Shown: positions 7,899 to 15,279 of the stretch, piece by piece
Position numbering within the stretch: position 1 is the stretch's first letter
Layout: every line of letters starts with the position of its first letter
Source of the DNA: UBA1227 sp045642705
GTDB lineage: Bacteria > Bacillota > Clostridia > Oscillospirales > Acutalibacteraceae
Length of the DNA stretch: 32,437 bases
Assembly: GCA_045642705.1 (NCBI GenBank)
Contig: JAZUJK010000013.1
Location: 1-32,437 of the forward strand
Direction: 5' to 3'
The notes under the pieces: model-generated
What the model saw: the letters and a program-made list of their open reading frames with translations, nothing else
What the model was told of the DNA's origin: nothing
The model's database searches: none
Translations under genes and position numbers: made by a program

Positions 7899-9638
7899 AT
7901 GGATATGATTAATATTACAATAAATGGTACACCTTTGAGTGTACCAGCAGGTACAACAATTCTTGAAGCAGCAAGGACAATTGGAATTGAAATCCCAACA
8001 CTTTGCTACATGAAGAAAAAGAACGAAATCGGTGCTTGCCGTATCTGTGTTGTAGAAGTAGTTGGTGCTAAGACACTCGTTGCTTCATGTGTTATGCCAG
8101 TATCAGAAGGTATGACAATTTTGACAAATTCAGAACGCGTTCTAAAGTCTCGCAAGAGAACAATCGAGCTCATTATGTCTAACCATAATTGCTCATGTCT
8201 CTCATGTGATCGTTCAGAAAATTGCGAACTCCAGACACTTGCTCGCAATTTTGGTGTAGACTTTGATAAGTATCAGGGTGAGAAGACTGAGTCAGTTCTT
8301 GATGTTAGTTCGCCTTCAATCGTTCGTGATAACTCAAAGTGTATTCTCTGTCGTCGCTGCGTAGCAGCTTGCCGTAGCCAAACTGGAGTTATCGGTGCAA
8401 ACCATAGAGGATTTGATACAAGCATCGGTTGCGCTTTTGAACTTGAGCTTGCTGATGTATCTTGCGTAAACTGCGGACAGTGCATCGAGGCATGCCCGGT
8501 TGGCGCTTTGACAGAAAAGGATCAGATTAATGAAGTGTTTGCTGCAATCAACGATCCATCTAAGATAGTTGTTGTTCAAACTGCTCCTGCAGTTCGTGCA
8601 GCAATTGCAGAGGGATTTGGTAAGCCAATCGGAACAATGGGTAAGGGCAAGATGGTTGCGGCTCTTCATAGACTCGGATTTGATAAGGTATTTGATACAA
8701 ACTTCACTGCCGATCTCACAATTATGGAAGAGGGCACAGAACTTATCGATCGCGTACAAAACGGCGGTGTTCTTCCAATGATCACTTCTTGTTCACCAGG
8801 TTGGATTAAGTACTGTGAACATTATTTCCCAGACTTCCTTCCTAACCTTTCAACATGTAAGTCACCACAGCAAATGTTCGGCGCTGCACTCAAGACATGG
8901 TGGGCTAAGAGAAATAATATCGTTCCTAAGGAAATCGTTTCCGTATCAATTATGCCTTGTACAGCTAAGAAGTTCGAGGTTGGTCGTGACGAGATGCAGG
9001 CAGCAGGCCTTCCTGATGTTGATTATGCACTTACAACCCGTGAACTTGTTAAGATGATTAAGCGTGCTGGCCTCCAGTGGGATCAGCTTCCTGATGAGGA
9101 ATTTGATTCACCTCTTGGTGAAGGTACAGGTGCTGCTGTTATCTTTGGCGCAACTGGTGGCGTAATGGAGGCTGCTCTCCGTACAGCAGTTGATGTTCTT
9201 TCAGGACAGGAAAATGCAAATATAGAGTATAAAGAAGTTCGTGGTATGGAAGGTATCAAGGAAGCTTCTTATACAGTTGGTGATCTTACACTCAACGTTG
9301 CTGTCGCATCTGGTCTTGATAATGCTAAGAAGGTACTTGAGGCTGTTCGTGCTGGCGAGAAGAATTATCACTTCATCGAAATTATGTGCTGCCCAGGTGG
9401 ATGTATTAACGGCGGCGGTCAGCCAATCCAGCCTAACTGGGTTCGTGAGACAGTTGATGTTAAGGGCCTTCGTGCAGGCGTTCTCTATCAAGAGGATCTT
9501 GATCTTCCTGAGAGAAAGTCACACCACAATTCTGGTATGAATGTTGTTTACTCAGAGTATTTTGAAAAACCAAATAGCCATATTGCTCATGAGGTTTTAC
9601 ATACTCACTATGTAGACAGATCCAAGACAGTAAAGTAA
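7899..9638 (+). CDS. hydA: [FeFe]-hydrogenase catalytic subunit HydA
   Basis: The 579-residue protein reduces protons to H2 (reversibly) at an H-cluster. The N-terminus has a [2Fe-2S] plant-type ferredoxin fold (GACRICVVEV), a His/Cys cluster (HNCSCLSCDRSENC), and two 4Fe-4S motifs (CILCRRCVAAC, CVNCGQCIEACP). The catalytic part has all three H-cluster signatures: TSCSPGWIKYCE, MPCTAKKFE and EIMCCPGGCINGGGQP. With HydB and HydC it forms the trimeric NAD-linked enzyme, which in relatives couples NADH and reduced ferredoxin. The ATG at 7899 lies 8 bases after TGGAGGG; an in-frame GTG at 7890 overlaps that site. The maturases HydE, HydF and HydG are not in the window. Confidence 0.96.
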   Translation: MDMINITINGTPLSVPAGTTILEAARTIGIEIPTLCYMKKKNEIGACRICVVEVVGAKTLVASCVMPVSEGMTILTNSERVLKSRKRTIELIMSNHNCSCLSCDRSENCELQTLARNFGVDFDKYQGEKTESVLDVSSPSIVRDNSKCILCRRCVAACRSQTGVIGANHRGFDTSIGCAFELELADVSCVNCGQCIEACPVGALTEKDQINEVFAAINDPSKIVVVQTAPAVRAAIAEGFGKPIGTMGKGKMVAALHRLGFDKVFDTNFTADLTIMEEGTELIDRVQNGGVLPMITSCSPGWIKYCEHYFPDFLPNLSTCKSPQQMFGAALKTWWAKRNNIVPKEIVSVSIMPCTAKKFEVGRDEMQAAGLPDVDYALTTRELVKMIKRAGLQWDQLPDEEFDSPLGEGTGAAVIFGATGGVMEAALRTAVDVLSGQENANIEYKEVRGMEGIKEASYTVGDLTLNVAVASGLDNAKKVLEAVRAGEKNYHFIEIMCCPGGCINGGGQPIQPNWVRETVDVKGLRAGVLYQEDLDLPERKSHHNSGMNVVYSEYFEKPNSHIAHEVLHTHYVDRSKTVK

Positions 9639-9641
9639 AAT
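9613..9641 (+). promoter_or_regulatory. Possible promoter of the MoeA-like gene
   Basis: TAGACA (9613-9618) and TAAAAT (9636-9641) lie 17 bases apart at the end of hydA. Transcription would start at about 9648, at the first base of the terminator stem, so the new transcript would begin at or inside the hairpin. Confidence 0.35.
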
Positions 9642-9647
9642 AAACAT

Positions 9648-9674
9648 TGGGCCCCGGTTTCGGGGCCCATTTTT
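9648..9674 (+). terminator. Rho-independent terminator after hydA
   Basis: A 9-bp GC-rich stem (TGGGCCCCG/CGGGGCCCA) with a GTTT loop and five T, 9 bases after the hydA stop. It closes the hydCBA unit. Confidence 0.93.
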
Positions 9675-9698
9675 AAAAAATGTACGAGGTAATCCACT

Positions 9699-10400
9699 AT
9701 GGAAACTACGAAGACATTAAAAGATCTTTTGGATGCATTAATACCATACTATGATGGAGGAGCATGGAAGACAGATAGTCTACTTGCTTTTCAAGCAGTG
9801 GGTAGATATCTTGCAGAGGATATTAGTGGGACTGATTTGAAAAAAGGTCACAGAATAACACCTGAAGATGTTGGCACACTTGCTGCAAGTGGCAATATGA
9901 TGGTAAATGTTTGGGTTAAACCATATGTGACCATTTTATCTACTGGAACTGAACTTGTCACACCATTTGAAACGCCTGGTGAAAATCAGAGGCGCGACTC
10001 AAATAGTATGATGCTCCAAGCTCTTGCTGAAGAGACAGGTGCGAATGTATATGGTGTTGATATGATTGCGGATGGTCAAGAAGCAATAGATAATGCAATT
10101 GTAGATTTTGTTGGCCAGAGTGACATTTTAATTGTGACGATGAGTACTGCGACTGGAGCAGAGGAAAGTATGGCATCCTTCGTTGATTCCATTAGGGAAC
10201 CAGGTATTATTGCATATGGTTCCACTGAAAATTGTGACAACAATATCATTTTGGTGGCACTGAAGGATGAGTATTGTAAATGCGAGGGCAGAATGCCTGC
10301 ACTCGTTGTATGTTTACCTGGTGAACCAGATACCGTCAAGAAGAACTATGATGATATTGTAGACTTCTTTATAAGAAAGTATTATTTCCATAATACGTAG
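9699..10400 (+). CDS. Minimal MoeA-like molybdopterin-binding-domain protein
   Basis: The 233-residue protein resembles MoeA (molybdopterin molybdenumtransferase) but is much shorter than the usual 400 or so. An N-terminal piece (FQAVGRYLAEDI) resembles the start of MoeA domain I. It jumps directly to the entry of the molybdopterin-binding domain (ITPEDVGTLAASGN, VTILSTGTELV, DSNSMMLQALAEETGA). A C-terminal piece (VVCLPGEPDTVKKNYDDIV) resembles MoeA's GLPGNP region, and the usual domains II and IV are absent. The SGGVSVG active-site loop of MoeA is replaced by VTMSTATGAEES. It may bind a pterin-like or other ligand, but normal metal insertion is doubtful. GAGGT precedes the ATG, and it sits between hydA and the FNT channel. 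Assignment rests on motif order. Confidence 0.7.
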   Translation: METTKTLKDLLDALIPYYDGGAWKTDSLLAFQAVGRYLAEDISGTDLKKGHRITPEDVGTLAASGNMMVNVWVKPYVTILSTGTELVTPFETPGENQRRDSNSMMLQALAEETGANVYGVDMIADGQEAIDNAIVDFVGQSDILIVTMSTATGAEESMASFVDSIREPGIIAYGSTENCDNNIILVALKDEYCKCEGRMPALVVCLPGEPDTVKKNYDDIVDFFIRKYYFHNT

Positions 10401-10413
10401 TTGGTGGTATAAT
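10385..10413 (+). promoter_or_regulatory. Extended -10 promoter of the FNT gene
   Basis: TTTCCA (10385-10390) and TATAAT (10408-10413) are 17 bases apart, and TGG directly before TATAAT makes an extended -10. It overlaps the end of the MoeA-like gene. Confidence 0.5.
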
Positions 10414-10439
10414 GAATCTATGTTAAGCAGAAAGGACAT

Positions 10440-11243
10440 ATGTATATTATGTTTACACCAGCAGAAGTGGCTAATAATGTTATTGGTATAGGCAAAGCCA
10501 AGGCGAGTAATAAGCCATATAAATTATTCCTTCTCGGAATACTTGCAGGAATGTTTATTGCTCTTGCAGCAGTTGGAGCCAATACAGCCTCTTGCACAAT
10601 TGAGAACGCGAGTGCTGCTAAACTTGTTGGAGCTTGTATTTTCCCGGTAGGTCTTTTGATGGTTCTCGTTGCAGGTTCTGAACTTTTTACAGGAAACAAT
10701 CTAATTATTGTCCCTGTGCTTACAGGGGATGTTAAGTGTAGTGCTATGTTAAAAAACTGGATTATCGTATATCTAGGAAATTTCGTAGGCTCTATTCTTA
10801 TTGCTCTCATTGCTTGCTACTCAGGTCAGTTCGATCTCTTTGGTGGCGCTCTTGCAGCAACAACAATAAAAGTGGCAACTGGAAAGGCTACTTTGTCTTT
10901 TGGTCAAGCAATCTTGAAGGGCATCGCTTGTAACTTCCTTGTTTGTATTGCAGTATGGATGAGTTTCGCAGCCAAATCAGTTGGCGGAAAACTCGCTGCT
11001 ATTTATCTTCCAATCATGTTGTTTGTTCTTGCAGGTTTCGAGCATAGTATTGCCAATATGTATTATGTGCCTGCAGGCCTATTTGCTGCACAGGCTACTG
11101 GCACTACAGTTGAGGGACTTACTTGGGGTAATTTCTTTATCAACAATCTAATCCCTGTAACAATCGGTAATATTATTGGTGGGGCTGTTCTTGTTGGCGT
11201 TATGTATTGGGCTATCTATCTTGCCGATAAGAAAGCAGATTAA
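10440..11243 (+). CDS. Formate/nitrite transporter family channel
   Basis: The 267-residue membrane protein matches the FNT family (FocA, NirC, HSC). It has six predicted helices, the segment LVAGSELFTGNNLI in the second-helix loop region, and AGFEHSIANMYYVPAG near the fifth helix, where FNT channels carry a conserved His. FNT channels pass formate, nitrite, hydrosulfide or other small monovalent anions. The substrate cannot be told from sequence, but the hydrogenase neighbourhood favours formate or hydrosulfide. Either ATG at 10440 or ATG at 10449 could start the protein; AAAGGA lies 3 and 12 bases before them respectively, so the first three residues are uncertain. A hairpin follows at 11334. 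Confidence 0.85.
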   Translation: MYIMFTPAEVANNVIGIGKAKASNKPYKLFLLGILAGMFIALAAVGANTASCTIENASAAKLVGACIFPVGLLMVLVAGSELFTGNNLIIVPVLTGDVKCSAMLKNWIIVYLGNFVGSILIALIACYSGQFDLFGGALAATTIKVATGKATLSFGQAILKGIACNFLVCIAVWMSFAAKSVGGKLAAIYLPIMLFVLAGFEHSIANMYYVPAGLFAAQATGTTVEGLTWGNFFINNLIPVTIGNIIGGAVLVGVMYWAIYLADKKAD

Positions 11244-11333
11244 CAATTTAATTACAAATAAATATGCGTAAACCTGACGCTGAAAGTATATCTTGAGGCG
11301 AAAGCTTTAAAGCATTTTTAATAAAAATGATGA

Positions 11334-11364
11334 TGGGTTGCGCAATTTTTGCGTAACCCATTTT
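11334..11364 (+). terminator. Terminator-like hairpin before the TM1266-type gene
   Basis: A 12-bp stem (TGGGTTGCGCAA with TTGCGTAACCCA, one G-U pair) with a T3 loop and a trailing TTTT. It ends 22 bases before the next start codon. It could simply terminate the FNT transcript or act as an attenuator; the preceding 90 bases hold no gene. Confidence 0.65.
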
Positions 11365-11385
11365 GTCTTGAAAGGAGGAATTCGG

Positions 11386-11631
11386 ATGGATAAGAGAGTG
11401 GCAGTTCTTGGAATCATTGTGGAGGATGTAGCCTCTGCTCCAAAGGTAAATGAAATACTTCACGAGTATAGTGAATATATCATTGGGCGCATGGGCCTTC
11501 CATATGCTGAAAAGAATGTAAATGTTATTAGTGTAGCTATTGATGCGCCAATTGATGTTATCAATGCTCTTTCAGGAAAAATTGGTAGAGTAAATGGCGT
11601 ATCTGCTAAGGCTGTTTGTACAACGAAATAG
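11386..11631 (+). CDS. TM1266-type iron-only hydrogenase system regulator
   Basis: This 81-residue protein matches the small ACT-like family known as TM1266 or iron-only hydrogenase system putative regulator (TIGR03959). The typical opening KRVAVLGIIVEDV is followed by VNEILHEYSEYIIGRMGLPY and a core with ALSGKIGRVNGVSAK. Family members are found with [FeFe]-hydrogenase and hydE/F/G genes; their mechanism is not established. The ATG at 11386 lies 6-7 bases after AAAGGAGGA; in-frame upstream codons lie in the hairpin. Only 18 bases separate it from the lipoprotein gene that follows, so it is probably co-transcribed with the ABC importer. Confidence 0.85.
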   Translation: MDKRVAVLGIIVEDVASAPKVNEILHEYSEYIIGRMGLPYAEKNVNVISVAIDAPIDVINALSGKIGRVNGVSAKAVCTTK

Positions 11632-11649
11632 TCCCTGGAGGTTATATCT

Positions 11650-12621
11650 ATGAAAAAAATATTATCAGTTTTAATTTGTCTTGTTTTGATATCCTGTCTC
11701 TTTGGTTGTACAAAGATGCCAAAATCATCTAAACCTACAGTAAATATCGCAACGTTGCAGGGCCCAACTGGTATGGGCATGGCATATATGTTAAAGAATT
11801 ACAATTATGAAGTGTGTGCTGGTCCAGATGAAATTACAGGAAAACTTGTGACCGGAGAATATGATGTTGCTGCATTGCCAACAAATGCTGCCGCAACACT
11901 CTATAACAAGACTGGTGGAAAGGTAAAGCTATTAGCGCTCAATACTGGTTGTGTTTTATATGTTCTATCTAAGGATACAAATATTAAGAGTGTTGCTGAT
12001 TTAAAGGGAAAGACAATTTATGTCAGTGGTCAGGGATCAACTCCTGAATATATTTTAAATTATATTTTAGTGGCAAATGGTTTAAAACCAGGAGAGGATG
12101 TAAAATTTGATTTTACATATACCAATCACAATGACCTTGTGGCATTTGCCGCAACTGGAGCAGCAGATGTAGTTCTGTTACCAGAGCCAACTGTTACTGC
12201 GCTCATTGCAAAAAATGCAGATATGAAAGTCGCATTTTCTCTTGAGGACGCGTGGAAAGATGCAGTTTTGAGCACTGAATTTGAAGGTACTAAAATTGCA
12301 ATGGGATGTCTTGTGGCAAACAGTGATTTTCTTCAGAAAAATCCCGATGCAGTGGCATCACTTTTAGCGGATTATGAGAATTCAATTGGTCTTGTAAATG
12401 ATGAATCTAAGATTGATGAGACAGCAAATTTGATTTCTGAATTAGGAATTGTTCCTGCGGCAGGTGTTGCCAAGAGTGCTCTTCCAAGATGCAATATTAT
12501 TTATGCTACAGGCAACGAAATGAAATCTATGGTTGAAGGATTTTACAAAGTTCTCTTTGATGCAAATCCAGCTTCAACTGGAGGAAAATTACCAGATGAA
12601 AACTTCTACTACGGCAAATAA
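11650..12621 (+). CDS. ABC importer substrate-binding lipoprotein (SsuA/ThiY-like)
   Basis: The 323-residue protein starts with a lipoprotein signal peptide (MKKILSVLICLVLISCLFGC, lipid-anchored Cys20). The mature part resembles NMT1/SsuA-type periplasmic-binding folds, with DVAALPTNAAATLYN in the first lobe, VADLKGKTIYVSGQGSTPEYIL, and AADVVLLPEPTVTALI in the second. Such proteins bind sulfonates, thiamine pyrimidine precursors, nitrate or aromatic acids; the ligand cannot be assigned. GGAGGT precedes the ATG. The end overlaps the permease gene by 26 bases. Confidence 0.85.
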   Translation: MKKILSVLICLVLISCLFGCTKMPKSSKPTVNIATLQGPTGMGMAYMLKNYNYEVCAGPDEITGKLVTGEYDVAALPTNAAATLYNKTGGKVKLLALNTGCVLYVLSKDTNIKSVADLKGKTIYVSGQGSTPEYILNYILVANGLKPGEDVKFDFTYTNHNDLVAFAATGAADVVLLPEPTVTALIAKNADMKVAFSLEDAWKDAVLSTEFEGTKIAMGCLVANSDFLQKNPDAVASLLADYENSIGLVNDESKIDETANLISELGIVPAAGVAKSALPRCNIIYATGNEMKSMVEGFYKVLFDANPASTGGKLPDENFYYGK

Positions 12622-13363
12622 AATAATTAAATATCTAATAGTAGCCATAATTTGGCTATCTATATGGGAAGTGCTAGCACTGGCTATAAATGAAGAACTG
12701 TTGTTCGCTTCACCTTACAGAGTGCTTTTGGCTCTTGGAAGAATGTGTTGCAAATTAACTTTCTGGGAGACAATTCTTTTCTCCATATTGAGAATCTTGG
12801 GTGGCTTCTTGCTCGGATATGTACTCTCGGTAGTGCTATCTGTTTTAACTTATAGATTTCCTTTCTTTGAGACATTTATTAGACCTGCAATAAGCGTTGT
12901 TAAGGCAACTCCAGTTGCTTCATTTATCATACTTGCTCTTATCTGGTCTGATAAGAATTTTGTCCCTGTGATTATCTGTGTGTTGATGGTAACACCAATA
13001 GTTTGGAGCAATCTCACAACAGGTCTTAAGAATGTGGATGGCGGATTACTATCAATGGCACAAGTATATGGTATGACAACTATTGAAAAGGTCAAACATA
13101 TCTATATTCACAGTATTGCCCCATATAACTTTTCTGCTATCGGTTCCGGTTTGGGGCTATGTTGGAAAGCTGGAATAGCAGCAGAGGTTATCTGCCGTGC
13201 ACTTCCATCCATTGGAAATAGCATATGGGAAACTAAGTTTTATTTGATTACAGATGAGATGTTTGCTTGGACAACAGTTGTTGTAATCCTTAGTGTTATT
13301 TTTGATAAACTCACGAGAGTTTTGATTTCAAAGTTCTCGAGCCCAAGGGAGGTATCTAAATGA
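12596..13363 (+). CDS. ABC importer permease (SsuC/TauC-like)
   Basis: The 255-residue membrane protein has about six helices and the cytoplasmic coupling region of the BPD_transp_1 family (MAQVYGMTTIEKVKHIYIHSIAP, here VYG replacing the usual LGA; then GSGLGLCWKAGIAAEVI). It forms the membrane channel of the importer with the lipoprotein and ATPase. The ATG at 12596 has GGAGG 11 bases upstream inside the preceding gene; an in-frame start at 12533 has no such site and would add non-conserved residues. It overlaps the ATPase gene by 4 bases. Confidence 0.85.
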   Translation: MKTSTTANKIIKYLIVAIIWLSIWEVLALAINEELLFASPYRVLLALGRMCCKLTFWETILFSILRILGGFLLGYVLSVVLSVLTYRFPFFETFIRPAISVVKATPVASFIILALIWSDKNFVPVIICVLMVTPIVWSNLTTGLKNVDGGLLSMAQVYGMTTIEKVKHIYIHSIAPYNFSAIGSGLGLCWKAGIAAEVICRALPSIGNSIWETKFYLITDEMFAWTTVVVILSVIFDKLTRVLISKFSSPREVSK

Positions 13364-13914
13364 TTGAAATAAAGAACCTCTCATTTGCGAGTGTTTATAG
13401 AGACCTTAATATCACTATCCCTGACACTGGTATTTCAGCAATAATAGCTCCATCTGGATATGGTAAGACAACACTTCTTAATCTGATATCTGGACTATTA
13501 AAACCGAGTGAAGGAGAGATATTAATTACTCCGAAGGATACAAAAATAGCATATGTTTTCCAAGACCAACGACTTCTTCCTTGGTATTCGGTTTTTAAAA
13601 ATATTTCGGTAGTAGTAAAGAAGAGCACAGATGAGATAAAAGAATGCCTATTAAAACTGGGTATAACTGAGGACTTATGGGATAAGCTGCCAAATGAAAT
13701 ATCTGGAGGAGAGCGTCAACGTGTATGTCTGGCAAGGGCACTTTTATATGATGGTGATATTCTATTACTTGATGAACCATTTAATGGCCTTGATGCAGAA
13801 AATAGACGAAAGGCTCTTGAACTTGTATCTGCTTTCTCAAAAGAAAAAACAGTTGTGCTTGTATCGCATATAGCTGAGGATATTGAGGTCGCAGATAGGG
13901 AAATAAAATTATAA
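13360..13914 (+). CDS. ABC importer ATPase (short SsuB/TauB-like)
   Basis: The 184-residue protein has a complete nucleotide-binding core: Walker A APSGYGKTT, Q-loop VFQDQRLLPW, signature ISGGERQR, Walker B ILLLDEP and H-loop VSHI. It is shorter than the usual 240-260 residues because it ends soon after the H-loop. All catalytic motifs are present, so it is likely active. The start overlaps the permease stop (ATGA). It closes the importer operon and is followed 3 bases later by a strong terminator. Confidence 0.88.
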   Translation: MIEIKNLSFASVYRDLNITIPDTGISAIIAPSGYGKTTLLNLISGLLKPSEGEILITPKDTKIAYVFQDQRLLPWYSVFKNISVVVKKSTDEIKECLLKLGITEDLWDKLPNEISGGERQRVCLARALLYDGDILLLDEPFNGLDAENRRKALELVSAFSKEKTVVLVSHIAEDIEVADREIKL

Positions 13915-13917
13915 AAA

Positions 13918-13950
13918 AAGAGCAGTGCGTTTGCACTGCTCTTATTTTTT
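13918..13950. terminator. Bidirectional terminator
   Basis: AAGAGCAGTGC and GCACTGCTCTT form an 11-bp stem with a GTTT loop, flanked by A7 before and ATTTTTT after. It serves the importer operon and the convergent ackA. Confidence 0.93.
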
Positions 13951-13955
13951 GTATT

Positions 13956-15155
13956 TTATAATTTTTCAACGATTGCTTTGGTATCTCTTGCAATCATAAG
14001 CTCTTCGTTGGTTGGGATTATATAGACCTCAACCTTGGAGTCTGGTGTGGAGATTTTAACTTCCTTGCCACGACAATTGTTGGCGTCCTTATCAATCTTG
14101 ACACCCATGTAGGCTAGGTTCTCACAGATTGCTTCGCGGAAGTATGGTGCGTTTTCACCAACGCCTGCTGTGAAGCAGAGAGCGTCGATTCCGCCAAGAG
14201 CCGCTATGAATGAACCGATATACTTAGTTACTTGATAATTAAGAATATCAAGTGCGAGCTGAGCACGTTCGTTTCCGTCTGCTGCGGCAAGTTCAACATC
14301 GCGCATGTCAGATGAAACACCAGAGATACCAAGAAGTCCTGACTTCTTGTTCATCATCTGGTCAGTCTCAGCTGGTGTCAGGCCTTCTTTGGCCTGGATA
14401 TATGTGATTGCTGATGGATCAACACCACCGCAACGTGAGCCCATGATGAAACCATCGAGAGGGGTGATACCCATTGTTGTATCAATTACTTTACCGTCCT
14501 TGATAGCGGTGAGTGATGAGCCGTTGCCGATATGTGCAACGATTACTTTCTTGCCCTCAAGGCTGTGACCCCAGATTTCTGCGAGTCTTGATGATACATA
14601 GCGATGAGATGTGCCGTGGAAGCCGTAACGGCGAACCTGGTACTTCTCATAGTACTCATATGGTACAGGGAATATATAAGCGCGAGGAGGCATTGTTGAA
14701 TGGAAGGCGTTGTCAAATACTACAACCTCTGGCTTGTCCATTCCAAATACTTCCTGACAAGCGTTAATGCCCTGGAGATGAGCTGCATTGTGAAGAGGAG
14801 CGAGATCTATGAGTGATTCGATGCCCTTCTTAACTTCATCAGTTACAAGTACACTATCATTAAAGAGTGCGCCACCTTGTACTATGCGGTGACCTATTGC
14901 ATCAATCTCATCGAGTGAGTCGATAACTTTTGTTTCACCCTCAGTGAGAGCCTTCTTAACTTCATAGAAAGCCTCTGTATGGTTGCTTAAAATATTGCTG
15001 TTTTCAACAGATCTACCATCCGCTGTTTTGCCTTTGAAATGCCCATCTACGCCGATTCTCTCGCATAGACCCTTAGCGATGAGCTTCTCGCCATCCATAT
15101 CAATGAGCTGATATTTTAGGGAAGAACTACCGCAGTTAACCACTAAAATTTTCAT
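13956..15155 (-). CDS. ackA: Acetate kinase
   Basis: Acetate kinase makes ATP and acetate from acetyl phosphate in fermentation. The 399-residue protein has the expected length and motifs: the N-terminal NCGSSSLKY, the substrate-site run GHRIVQGGALF, FHSTMPPRAYIFPVPYEYY near the active site, HIGNGSSLTAIKDG, and the C-terminal FTAGVGENAP. GAGGTT lies 9 bases before the ATG. It has its own near-consensus promoter. The partner gene pta is not adjacent. Confidence 0.97.
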   Translation of the reverse strand: MKILVVNCGSSSLKYQLIDMDGEKLIAKGLCERIGVDGHFKGKTADGRSVENSNILSNHTEAFYEVKKALTEGETKVIDSLDEIDAIGHRIVQGGALFNDSVLVTDEVKKGIESLIDLAPLHNAAHLQGINACQEVFGMDKPEVVVFDNAFHSTMPPRAYIFPVPYEYYEKYQVRRYGFHGTSHRYVSSRLAEIWGHSLEGKKVIVAHIGNGSSLTAIKDGKVIDTTMGITPLDGFIMGSRCGGVDPSAITYIQAKEGLTPAETDQMMNKKSGLLGISGVSSDMRDVELAAADGNERAQLALDILNYQVTKYIGSFIAALGGIDALCFTAGVGENAPYFREAICENLAYMGVKIDKDANNCRGKEVKISTPDSKVEVYIIPTNEELMIARDTKAIVEKL

Positions 15156-15198
15156 AAATATAACCTCATTTTTATTAGACTACAAATTATCAAAGGGT

Positions 15199-15227
15199 AT
15201 TATAGACTAAAAGAAAAGTATGGTCAA
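15199..15227 (-). promoter_or_regulatory. Promoter of ackA
   Basis: On the minus strand TTGACC (15222-15227) and TATAAT (15199-15204) lie 17 bases apart, 43 bases before the ackA start. The -35 box overlaps that of the divergent tmcAL promoter. Confidence 0.7.
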
Positions 15228-15249
15228 TATACCTATTAAGTAGTATATT
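15221..15249 (+). promoter_or_regulatory. Candidate promoter of tmcAL
   Basis: TGGTCA (15221-15226) and TATATT (15244-15249) are 17 bases apart. Its -35 box lies over the ackA -35 box, so the two divergent promoters would compete for polymerase. Confidence 0.4.
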
Positions 15250-15279
15250 ATTTGTAGATATATTAAAAGAGGTGAGCGC

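Noticed and set aside
8334..8759. Minus-strand ORF of 141 residues within hydA
   Set aside because: It lies entirely opposite the hydrogenase catalytic gene and shows no motif or ribosome site.
12533..12595. Upstream start for the ABC permease
   Set aside because: It overlaps the lipoprotein gene by 89 bases, lacks a ribosome site and adds non-hydrophobic residues atypical of the family.
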